64,000 nt of DNA, from assembly GCF_025972045.1 (NCBI RefSeq), contig NZ_JAPDHX010000003.1:496001-560000 (forward strand). The letters run 5' to 3'. Position 1 is the first letter of the stretch. Each line of letters begins with the position of its first letter. The position numbers and the translations under genes were made by a program. Below are positions 8,194-15,511 of this stretch, piece after piece. Source of the stretch: Micropruina sonneratiae (lineage in GTDB: Bacteria; Actinomycetota; Actinomycetes; Propionibacteriales; Propionibacteriaceae). Under the pieces are notes generated by a model. That model did not search any database. It was not told the origin of the DNA and was given only the letters and a program-made list of their open reading frames with translations.

Positions 8194-9690
8194 TCAGGGA
8201 CGCGTGCCGCCGCCCCCGCCCGGGCCACTGCCACCGGGACCGCCGCCCATACCGCCCGAGTCGGCCTGCGAGGTGTCGGTGGTGCCGGCCGAGGTGCCGT
8301 TGACGTAGACGGTGTAGGTCTCACCCTCCTGCACGTCGGCGGTGGATACCATCAGCGAGCCGATCTGCCGGGTCGGTGTGTAGGAGGCGATCGTGGTGCC
8401 CGCGGAGTCCTTGACCTCGACGGTGGCGCCGGCCTCTGCGGTCACTGTGAACTTCAGCGACTTCTGGGCCGAGCTGGTGTCGGGGGCCTCCGCCATGCCG
8501 CTGGAGCCTCCGGCCAGCAGGGTGCCGCCGGTGATGGTGAAGGTGCCGTTGGAATCCAGCGCGCCGTTGTTGTCCGCGGTTGGCCCGTAGACGGTCACGG
8601 TGCCGCCGCTCATCACGACGTCGCCGTTGGAGTCGATCCCGTCGCCGTCAGAGGTGATGGTGAGTTCGCCGCCCGAGATGTCGACCACGGTGCCCTCCTG
8701 CGACTCCATGTCGCCGGCGGTCGAGGCCGAGTCGTCGGCGTTCAGCCCGTCGTCGCTCGCGACGACGGTAACCGTGCCGCCGCTGATGCCGACGGTCTTC
8801 GCCTCCAACCCTTCGACCGACTCGGCGACGTTGAGGGTGCCGCCACTGACCAGCGCGGCCGTCCAGGCGTCGATCCCGTCGTCGCCGGAGTGCAGCGTCA
8901 CGGTGCCGTCGGTGATCGACACGTAGCCGAGGCTGGCGTCCTCCTCGTTGTCGGACTTCAGCGAGTCGCCGGTGCTGGTCACCTCGATCGTGCCGCCGTT
9001 GACGACCAGGTAGTCCTTGCCGCGGATGCCGTCGTCCGCCGCGGTGACGTTGATCGTGCCCGAGTCGATGACCAGGCCGTCCTTGCTGGTGATGGCGTCG
9101 TTGTAGTTGCCGGTCACGTTCAGGGTGCCGTCGCCGAAGATGGTCAGGTCGGGGTCGCTCCACAGCGTCGCGTTCGGGTCGTCGTCCCCGGTCGCGGCGT
9201 AGCTGGAGCCGTCGACGAGGGTGTTGGTGGTGCCGTCCTCGAGCACGATCAGGGCCAGATCGGCCTTGTCGATGACCAGCGCCGAGCCGTCGCTGTTGGT
9301 GATCGAGGCGCCGTCGAGGATCAGCCAGACGTTGCCGGCGTCCTCCGTGTCGACGACGACCTGGCCGTCGGCCAGGGTGCCCGAGAGACGGTAGGCGCCG
9401 GCGGCGGTGATGGTGATCACGCCGTCGGAGACGGTGACCCCGTCGGTCGCGCTCGGATCGGACAGGTCGATCGTCACCTCGGCGGAGGTGTCCCAGGTGT
9501 GATCGGCCTCGTCGTCGTGGCTGGCGGTCAGCGCCAGGGTGCCCGACGAGCCGGTCGTCGTCGTGGCACTGCTCGAACTGGACGCCGTGCTGCCGGCCAC
9601 GACGGCACCGGTGCAGCCCGCGACGCCGAGGGTGACGACGGCCAGACCGCCGGCGAGCCAGGTCTTGAGGTTGGTCAGGTGGTTCTTCAT
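8194..9690 (-). CDS. Secreted beta-helix lipoprotein, carbohydrate-binding (DUF4353) family
   Basis: A 498-residue exported protein. The signal peptide ends in a lipobox, LGVAGC, with lipidated Cys26, then a Ser/Thr-rich spacer. Residues about 50-430 form short repeated strands with GTxxVTxxDDG, SGGTVTV and DGIDSNGD patterns, typical of a right-handed parallel beta-helix with Asp-rich turns that may bind calcium. Relatives (Cthe_2159 type) bind acidic plant polysaccharide. The tail is Gly-rich (GGMGGGPGG). It lies 29 bases downstream of the DUF4956 gene, a common partner, so the two form an operon. The usual third member, a VTC-domain protein, is not present nearby. Confidence 0.85.
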   Translation of the reverse strand: MKNHLTNLKTWLAGGLAVVTLGVAGCTGAVVAGSTASSSSSATTTTGSSGTLALTASHDDEADHTWDTSAEVTIDLSDPSATDGVTVSDGVITITAAGAYRLSGTLADGQVVVDTEDAGNVWLILDGASITNSDGSALVIDKADLALIVLEDGTTNTLVDGSSYAATGDDDPNATLWSDPDLTIFGDGTLNVTGNYNDAITSKDGLVIDSGTINVTAADDGIRGKDYLVVNGGTIEVTSTGDSLKSDNEEDASLGYVSITDGTVTLHSGDDGIDAWTAALVSGGTLNVAESVEGLEAKTVGISGGTVTVVASDDGLNADDSASTAGDMESQEGTVVDISGGELTITSDGDGIDSNGDVVMSGGTVTVYGPTADNNGALDSNGTFTITGGTLLAGGSSGMAEAPDTSSAQKSLKFTVTAEAGATVEVKDSAGTTIASYTPTRQIGSLMVSTADVQEGETYTVYVNGTSAGTTDTSQADSGGMGGGPGGSGPGGGGGTRP

Positions 9691-9719
9691 GGTGGGTTTC
9701 TCCGTTGTCGGGGTGGTGG

Positions 9720-10313
9720 TCAGTCGATCAGGGCTTCGTCGGCGGTGGCGGTGTCGCGGGCCAGCGGGGCGGGGTTGCGTACCCGGTAGCGGACGTCGAC
9801 CACGGTCGTGTCGCGGACCTGATCGACGCGCTGGACGGTGAACTGCTTGATATCGGCGCCGAGCAACGCGGCCAGCTCGGTCTGCAGTTCCTTCTCGTCG
9901 GTGATCGCCCGGTCGAGGGTGAGCACCTGGTGCCGATAGCCGCCGAACAGGGCCGGATGGTCGGCCAGGAACATCGCTGCGACCAACAGGCCGATCAGGG
10001 CCTGGCCGAGCCAGCTCGGGTCGAAGGTGAGGCCGGCCAGCAGCCCCATCGCGAGGGAGACGAAGTAGTACGCCACCTCGGAGTGGCTCAGCTCGGAGGA
10101 CCGCAGCCGGATGATCGACAGCACGCCGAACAGGCCCAGGCCGAGTCCGAGTCCGACCGACGCCCCGGCCAGCGCCCCGGCGACCGCGAGTACCGCCACG
10201 TTCAGGCCGATCATCGCGACCATCACCTCGCGGCGCCGGTACCGGTGGAAGTAGACGCCGAACGCCAACACGATGATGGCGACCAGGTCGATGCCGAGGC
10301 TGAGCAGATTCAT
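9720..10313 (-). CDS. DUF4956 family membrane protein
   Basis: A 197-residue protein with an N-terminal membrane part (four or five helices within residues 3-150, including the motif FGVLSIIRLRSSELSHSEVAYYF that marks DUF4956) and a soluble C-terminal domain of about 60 residues. In other bacteria the family sits next to VTC-domain polymerases and beta-helix or CotH surface proteins; function is unproven. The ATG has ribosome binding site AAGGGA. It is first gene of the operon with the lipoprotein at 8194. Confidence 0.85.
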   Translation of the reverse strand: MNLLSLGIDLVAIIVLAFGVYFHRYRRREVMVAMIGLNVAVLAVAGALAGASVGLGLGLGLFGVLSIIRLRSSELSHSEVAYYFVSLAMGLLAGLTFDPSWLGQALIGLLVAAMFLADHPALFGGYRHQVLTLDRAITDEKELQTELAALLGADIKQFTVQRVDQVRDTTVVDVRYRVRNPAPLARDTATADEALID

Positions 10314-10628
10314 GTCATTCCCTTTGGTTTCAGCTTGGTGATGCTTGAACGCTACGGAGCCGAACCGGCAGTGTGCTTTGGGGTTGCTGTGCCATTTCTG
10401 TGAGGGTGCGCGGTGTGTCCCGGCGCGTCGTCCGGTCCGCTGCGCGAGGGACGGGGTGCTGGGCTAGGCGTCCGTGGCTGGTCGTCCGGCCGTTCCGCGG
10501 TGCGCGGCCGAGCGCCGGTGCATTCGGACGCGGTGGTGGCTCGCCGGGTCGATACGGACGCCGGGGTCCGCCGGCAGGAGCGCTCGGACCCCTCGTGGCT
10601 GCCCGCACGAGCCGTTCGGGCATCCCGC

Positions 10629-10728
10629 GTTCTCAGCAACGCCCACTGCTCTCGACAACCCCCACTGTTCTCGTGTTGTGACACGAAAGCAGTCCCCGTA
10701 GCCGAGAGCAGTCGGCGTTGCTGAGAAC
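10629..10728. repeat. 100-bp near-perfect palindrome
   Basis: The outer arms are GTTCTCAGCAACGCC (10629-10643) and GGCGTTGCTGAGAAC (10714-10728). They continue inward with ACTGCTCTCG and CGAGAGCAGT, and again near the centre with TCGTGT-TGTG-ACACGA. Only about a dozen opposed positions fail to pair. It could fold as one long hairpin in RNA or a cruciform in DNA. No open reading frame or flanking duplication identifies it as an insertion sequence. Confidence 0.8.
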
Positions 10729-10836
10729 GGCCGGCTCCGGGTGGGTTGGACCAGGGAGAACCGTCCCCACGGTCTGTCGGCGTTGCTGAGAACGGCCGAC
10801 CGGGTGGGGAGACCGCGAGAACCGTGCCCGCGGTCC
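10711..10836. repeat. Degenerate 65-bp tandem repeat overlapping the palindrome
   Basis: The 23-mer beginning GTCGGCGTTGCTGAGAACGG occurs at 10711-10733 and again at 10776-10798, a period of 65 bp. After each copy comes a related block ending in GAGAACCGTCCCCACGGTC or GAGAACCGTGCCCGCGGTC. The GAGAACCGTCCCC...GGTC unit resembles the terminator stem after hsp20 at 54888, so this may be a repeat family used as a terminator or attenuator. Confidence 0.65.
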
Positions 10837-10927
10837 ACCCGTTGCCGTGCGGACAAGGGGGGTTGGTAGTCTGACAGCCCAATCCCGCCGGACGTCCCGG
10901 CGGGCCGGGACGACCCGGGAGGAGCCC

Positions 10928-11713
10928 ATGCCGAACGTCCGCATCGGCACGTCCACGGATGTGGGACACCACCGTTCGCTCAACGAGGACTCGACGCTGG
11001 CCGGGCGGCGGGTCTGGGTGGTCGCCGACGGCATGGGCGGCCACGCCGCCGGAGATGTCGCCAGCCGACTGGCGGTGGAGTCGCTGGGCGAGTTGGACGC
11101 CGGCGACGACCTCAAACCGGCCCAGGTCGGCGCGGCCATCGGACGGGCCAATGCGGCCATCGTCGACTACGGAGTCGAGCACGCCGAGGCCCGGGGGATG
11201 GGCACCACCGTCACCGGGCTGGCCGAGGTGAGCGTCGGCGGCGTCCGGCACTGGGCGGTGTTCAACGTGGGGGATTCGCGGGTCTACCGCTACGCCGGTG
11301 GCACGTTGCAGCGCGCCACGGTCGATCACTCCGAGGTCGAGGAGTTGCTGGCCGAAGGGCTGATCGACGAAGAGCAGGCCCGCACCCATCCGGCCCGGCA
11401 CATCATCACCCGCTCGGTCGGCATGCGGCCGCCGCCCTCGGCCGATGTGTGGGTGTTGCCGCAGACCCCCGGCGAGCGCTTCCTGCTGTGCTCCGACGGG
11501 TTGAGTTCCGAACTGGACGACGACCGGATCGCCGAGGTGCTCGCCGCCCACACCGACCCGCAGCAGGCCGCCGACGCCCTGGTGGCCGCGGTGCTCGACG
11601 GTGAGGCGCGGGACAATGTGACGGTGCTGGTGGTCGACGTGATGGGCGCCGAGGACGATGACGGCGACGAGATCACCGTGCCCCGGACAGTGCTGGAGGC
11701 GGAGCCCCGATGA
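10928..11713 (+). CDS. PP2C-family protein phosphatase
   Basis: A 261-residue Mn/Mg-dependent Ser/Thr phosphatase. Its metal-binding motifs are all present in order: NEDS, VADGMGGHAAGD, GTTVTGL, NVGDSRVYR, CSDGLSSELDD and RDNVTVLVVD. It lacks a membrane anchor, unlike PstP, so is probably cytosolic. The ATG follows GGGAGGAG. It starts the long same-strand cluster running to 26375; its stop overlaps the FHA gene start (ATGA). It should reverse phosphorylation by the kinase at 13167. Confidence 0.93.
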   Translation: MPNVRIGTSTDVGHHRSLNEDSTLAGRRVWVVADGMGGHAAGDVASRLAVESLGELDAGDDLKPAQVGAAIGRANAAIVDYGVEHAEARGMGTTVTGLAEVSVGGVRHWAVFNVGDSRVYRYAGGTLQRATVDHSEVEELLAEGLIDEEQARTHPARHIITRSVGMRPPPSADVWVLPQTPGERFLLCSDGLSSELDDDRIAEVLAAHTDPQQAADALVAAVLDGEARDNVTVLVVDVMGAEDDDGDEITVPRTVLEAEPR

Positions 11714-13143
11714 ATCCTCATGCGTACTCCTACACCCCCGGGAGCGTCGTGGCGATCTGCGGCGGCCGGGTCACGGCCCTGGTCGACCTGCCGGCCGATG
11801 CGGGACTGGTGGCCGGCCTGCACGAACTCGCCGGCGACGCCGCGGCCGGGCTGGACGACGTGCTGGAACTGCTGGTCAGCCCCGGCCTGCGGGCCGTGGA
11901 GAGCTTCGCGCTGGCCGAGTTCACCGACGAGGGCCTGCGCACGGTGGTGCGCGGGCGGTTCCGGGCCAGGGCCCGCGCGCAGACCATCGAGGGCCGCGGC
12001 TTGTGGACGGACCGGATCGTACAGGCGGACGCGTTCATCCTGCTCGACCCGGACGCCGCGGACGGGCCCAGCCTGCCGCTGGCCGCCGGGGCCGTGGTGC
12101 TGGCCGGGCAGGTGCACCGCAGGTCCGGGAACGCCGTACCCAGGCTCGCCGCCCCGGTATCGTCCCCAGCGCGTCCAGACCCCGAGCCCGAGCCTCGGGG
12201 CGACCAGCCGGCGCCGCCCGGCGCGACCCACGTCCCGGCTCCGGCCGCCGCGCCGCTCACGGCGACCGACGCCCCGGCTCCGGCCGCCGCGCCGCTCACG
12301 GCCGCACCCAACCCGGCCCTGCCGACGGCACAGGACGCCGAACCGTTCGCCCCCGGCGGCGCAGCCGCGACGGCCGAGGGCCCCGCCGACCAGGGCGATT
12401 CGGGCCAGGGCGGCACCGGGCACACGCTGCCGACGCCGTTCACCAGCCCGTTCGACGCGCTGCCGGCGCCCCCGCCGTCTGCGGGCGAGCAGCCGACCTT
12501 CATCGACTCGCTGCCATGGACGTCGCCGCCGCCCGGCGAGCAGCCGTCGGTCCCGCACCCTGCCGCCCCGCCGGCGTCCGCCACCGCCTCTTCCGCCGCG
12601 CCCACCCAGGCCCTTCCCGCAGCGCCGGGCGGGGAGGCGTCCGAGCGGACGATCAGCCGCGATCAGTTGCCCGGCGAGGCCACCCAGACGGTCGTGGCCG
12701 CCCGCTGCCCGGACGGGCACCTGAGCCCCGCCTACGCCGGCACGTGCCGGGTCTGCGGCAAGCCACTGCCGCCGCAGCAGCCGGTGGAGATCCCGCGTCC
12801 GCCGCTGGGCGTGCTGACGCTCTCCAACGGCGACACCGTGGTGCTCGACCGTGGCTGCATCCTGGGCCGCAACCCGCGCATCCCGCCAGGCACCAGCGGC
12901 GAGCAGCCGAACCTGGTCAAGCTGATCGACCCGGACAAGGACATCTCCGGCCAGCATCTCGAGGTGCGGCTGGAGTACTGGCACGTGGCGGTGAAGGACC
13001 TCGGCTCGACCAACGGCACCCAGGTGGTGCTGCCCGGCGAGAACCCGGTCACGCTCAGGCCCAACGACCCGATGATGATCGAACCCGGCACCCGGGTGAT
13101 CCTGGCCGGGGTGTTCAGCTTCACCTTCGAGGTCACCCCCTGA
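11710..13143 (+). CDS. FHA-domain protein with zinc ribbon and Pro/Ala-rich linker
   Basis: A 477-residue protein in three parts. Residues 1-155 form an alpha/beta N-terminal domain with no family I recognise. Residues about 156-330 are a Pro/Ala-rich disordered linker containing a duplicated APAPAAAPLTA unit. Residues about 335-477 hold a zinc ribbon (CPDGHLSP...CRVCGKPL) and an FHA domain with GRNPRIP, SGQHLEV and GSTNGTQV. FHA domains bind phosphothreonine, so this is a likely substrate or adaptor for the adjacent kinase. It is coupled to the phosphatase gene by a 4-base overlap. Confidence 0.88.
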   Translation: MNPHAYSYTPGSVVAICGGRVTALVDLPADAGLVAGLHELAGDAAAGLDDVLELLVSPGLRAVESFALAEFTDEGLRTVVRGRFRARARAQTIEGRGLWTDRIVQADAFILLDPDAADGPSLPLAAGAVVLAGQVHRRSGNAVPRLAAPVSSPARPDPEPEPRGDQPAPPGATHVPAPAAAPLTATDAPAPAAAPLTAAPNPALPTAQDAEPFAPGGAAATAEGPADQGDSGQGGTGHTLPTPFTSPFDALPAPPPSAGEQPTFIDSLPWTSPPPGEQPSVPHPAAPPASATASSAAPTQALPAAPGGEASERTISRDQLPGEATQTVVAARCPDGHLSPAYAGTCRVCGKPLPPQQPVEIPRPPLGVLTLSNGDTVVLDRGCILGRNPRIPPGTSGEQPNLVKLIDPDKDISGQHLEVRLEYWHVAVKDLGSTNGTQVVLPGENPVTLRPNDPMMIEPGTRVILAGVFSFTFEVTP

Positions 13144-13166
13144 TGGAGCACTGAACAGACACCGTC

Positions 13167-14666
13167 GTGACCGAGCTGCCCGCCCCCGCCATTCCCGGTC
13201 TGAGCTTCATCCGTAGGCTCGGCGCCGGTGGCTACGCCGACGTCTACCTGTACGAGCAGGCCCTGCCGGCGCGCCGGGTCGCGGTGAAGGTGCTGCGCGA
13301 CACCGGCCTGAGCCGTGGCGTCGCGCAGCGGTTCCGCACCGAGGCCAACGCGATGGCGCAACTGGAGCACCCGCACATCGTGCCCGTCTACGCCACCGGC
13401 AGCACCGCCGACGGCAGGCCCTACCTGGTGATGATGTACTACCCGCGCGCCAGCCTCGCCGAGCGGGTGCGGGCCGACCGGCTGTCGGTGCCCGAGGCGC
13501 TGCGGATCGGCATTCAGCTGGCCTCGGCGGTCGAGACCGCGCACCGGGCCGGACTGCTGCACCGCGACATCAAGCCGGCCAACGTGCTGACCAGCCAGTA
13601 CGGCACCCCCGGGCTCACCGACTTCGGCATTGCGGCCGAGGCGAGCCAGGACGACGACGGCGACACCGGGGTCTCGGTGCCGTGGTCGCCGCCCGAAGTG
13701 CTGTACGTGACCGCGCCGGCGTCCGCACGTTCGGACGTGTACTCGCTGGCGGCCACCCTGTGGCACCTGCTGGTCGGCCGCTCGCCGTTCGAGCTGCCGG
13801 GACGCGACAACTCGCACTACGCGTTGATGAAGCGCATCCGCGACTCGCCGGTCCCCGACACCGGACGCCCCGACGTCCCGGCGTCCCTGGAGCGGCTGCT
13901 GAAGGCGGGCATGGCGAAGGATCCGGCCCTGCGACCGGCCTCCGCGATGGATTTCGCGCGGTCGTTGCAGGTGGTCGAGCAGGAGCTGCGGCTGCCACGC
14001 ACCGACATCGTGGTGGCCGAGGACGTCGCGGCGCCCAGTGCCGCGGGCAGTGCGGGTGACGAGACCAGGATGCAGGGTCCGCAGCTGCTGGCGGCGCAGA
14101 CGCCGGCCGGCGACACCCCGGCCACGGAGGACCTGCGCACCCGGCGGCGCACCCCCGCCGTGCGCGGCGTCAATGCGCCCGAGGACGCGACCGTGCACCG
14201 TCCCGGCACGGCCCTGGAACATCCCGAGCTCGAGGAGCGTCCCGAGCCACGGGTGCCGCGCCGGGGCGTGCTGATGATCGCCGGCGCGGTCGTGGCGGCG
14301 CTCGCCGCGGTCGGCGTCTGGGTGGCGGTGGGCGGCGTCCGGCCCGAGGCGCGGCCGACGCCGAGCTCGGTGCACTCCGAGCCGCCTCCCGACCCGGGCA
14401 GCACGGTGCCGCCACCGGGCACGCCGGCCATCCTCGGCGAGAGGGACGGCACGACGGTCACGTTCCGCTGGTCCTACGCCAACCCGTTGCCCGACGACAC
14501 GTTCTTCTACAAGCTGGCCGAGTCGGCGACGGCCCGTCCGCTCGCCGAGCCCAGGCTGCGGCTGACCGGCCGGCCGACCGACGAGCGGGTGTGCGTGTGG
14601 GTGCGGGTGAAGCGGGCCAGCGGCCAGGACACCACCCGGGACTTCGAGAAGGGATGCGTGGCATGA
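13167..14666 (+). CDS. Transmembrane Ser/Thr protein kinase (PknB-like)
   Basis: A 499-residue kinase. The cytoplasmic kinase domain spans about residues 8-270: glycine loop GAGGYADVYLYEQ, Lys41 in VAVKVL, catalytic loop HRDIKPANVL (H132, D134) and DFG at 152. The usual APE is SPPE. A disordered juxtamembrane segment (270-365) precedes one membrane helix (about 368-391). The outer domain (about 415-499) is beta-rich and fibronectin III-like with WSYANPLPDDTFFYK, in place of the PASTA repeats of PknB. GTG start, 23 bases after the FHA gene. Its stop overlaps the next FHA gene (ATGA). Confidence 0.93.
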   Translation: MTELPAPAIPGLSFIRRLGAGGYADVYLYEQALPARRVAVKVLRDTGLSRGVAQRFRTEANAMAQLEHPHIVPVYATGSTADGRPYLVMMYYPRASLAERVRADRLSVPEALRIGIQLASAVETAHRAGLLHRDIKPANVLTSQYGTPGLTDFGIAAEASQDDDGDTGVSVPWSPPEVLYVTAPASARSDVYSLAATLWHLLVGRSPFELPGRDNSHYALMKRIRDSPVPDTGRPDVPASLERLLKAGMAKDPALRPASAMDFARSLQVVEQELRLPRTDIVVAEDVAAPSAAGSAGDETRMQGPQLLAAQTPAGDTPATEDLRTRRRTPAVRGVNAPEDATVHRPGTALEHPELEERPEPRVPRRGVLMIAGAVVAALAAVGVWVAVGGVRPEARPTPSSVHSEPPPDPGSTVPPPGTPAILGERDGTTVTFRWSYANPLPDDTFFYKLAESATARPLAEPRLRLTGRPTDERVCVWVRVKRASGQDTTRDFEKGCVA

Positions 14667-15346
14667 GCACCGTGACGCTGGATTTCCTCGGCGAGTTGTA
14701 CCAGCGTGAACCCGGCGGTCAGTTGACCGTCGGCCGCGAAGCCGACGTGGTGGTCGACGACGAGAACGCCTTCCTGCACCGGGTGTTCCTGCTGGTGTCG
14801 CAACGCCAGGGGTTGTGGTGGCTGACCAACGTCGGGTCGCAACTGACCGCGACCGTTTCGGACGGCAACGGCGGGTTGCAGGCCTGGCTCGCGCCGGGTG
14901 GAGCGTTGCCCCTGGTGTTCGCCCACACCGTGGTGTGGTTCACCGCCGGCTCGACCACCTACGAGTTCGACCTCTACCTGGACGACTCCAGCTACGAGCC
15001 GGTCGAGGCGGTGCCCGCCTCCGACGGCACGGTGACGATCGGCCGCGTCCAGCTCACCCCGGACCAGAAGCTGCTGATCGTGGCGTTGTGCGAGAACGTA
15101 CTGCGTCGCGGCGACCGCGGCGCGGGGCACGTGCCGCAATCGGGGGCGGCGGCCCAGCGCCTGGGCTGGACCGTCACCAAGTTCAACCGCAAGCTCGACA
15201 ACGTGTGCGAGAAGCTGTCCGACCTCGGCGTCCGGGGGCTGCGCGGCGGCCCGACGAAGCTGGCGTCCAGCCGCAAGGCGCGGCTCGTCGAGTACGCGAT
15301 GGCGGCCCGGATCGTGACCGTGGAGGATCTCGACCTGCTGCCCTGA
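14663..15346 (+). CDS. Atypical FHA-like protein with C-terminal helix-turn-helix
   Basis: A 227-residue protein. The N-terminal half resembles an FHA fold (LTVGREADVVVDDEN), but the canonical SxxH position reads FLHR and there is no STNGT motif, so phosphothreonine binding is doubtful. The C-terminal half (about residues 120-227) looks like a helix-turn-helix (LTPDQKLLIVALCENVL, AAQRLGWTVTKFNRKLDNVCEKL). It may be an output DNA-binding or protein-binding partner of the kinase. The start at 14663 overlaps the kinase stop; an in-frame ATG at 14654 is also possible. Confidence 0.8.
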   Translation: MSTVTLDFLGELYQREPGGQLTVGREADVVVDDENAFLHRVFLLVSQRQGLWWLTNVGSQLTATVSDGNGGLQAWLAPGGALPLVFAHTVVWFTAGSTTYEFDLYLDDSSYEPVEAVPASDGTVTIGRVQLTPDQKLLIVALCENVLRRGDRGAGHVPQSGAAAQRLGWTVTKFNRKLDNVCEKLSDLGVRGLRGGPTKLASSRKARLVEYAMAARIVTVEDLDLLP

Positions 15347-15511
15347 GGTGGTCCGCGGGACGGTTCTCCGGTCCGGCGGGGGAGTGCTGCCCATGCCCCG
15401 GTTTCGGAGGTGACTCAGCGCTCGGTTAGTCTCGACGCGGAAGTTCGTCATCGCCGAGCACCGCCCTGCGGGCTCGGCCGTGTTGTTCGAGGGACTGGTC
15501 GAGGCATGCGC

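Larger units (their letters stand above)
10314..10927. other. 614-bp intergenic gap, repeat-rich
   Basis: No gene is supported on either strand here. It lies between the divergent DUF4956 and PP2C genes and must hold both promoters. A possible PP2C promoter is TTGCCG (10842-10847), 19 bases, TAGTCT (10867-10872). The middle is occupied by the 100-bp palindrome and the degenerate tandem repeat listed separately. I looked for remains of a VTC-domain gene, which often accompanies DUF4956, and saw none. Confidence 0.6.

Noticed and set aside
7342-9789. Plus-strand open frame of over 800 codons opposite the beta-helix lipoprotein
   Set aside because: It is antisense to a gene with a clear lipobox and repeat structure, and its Val/Gly/Asp-rich pattern is the complement of those repeats.
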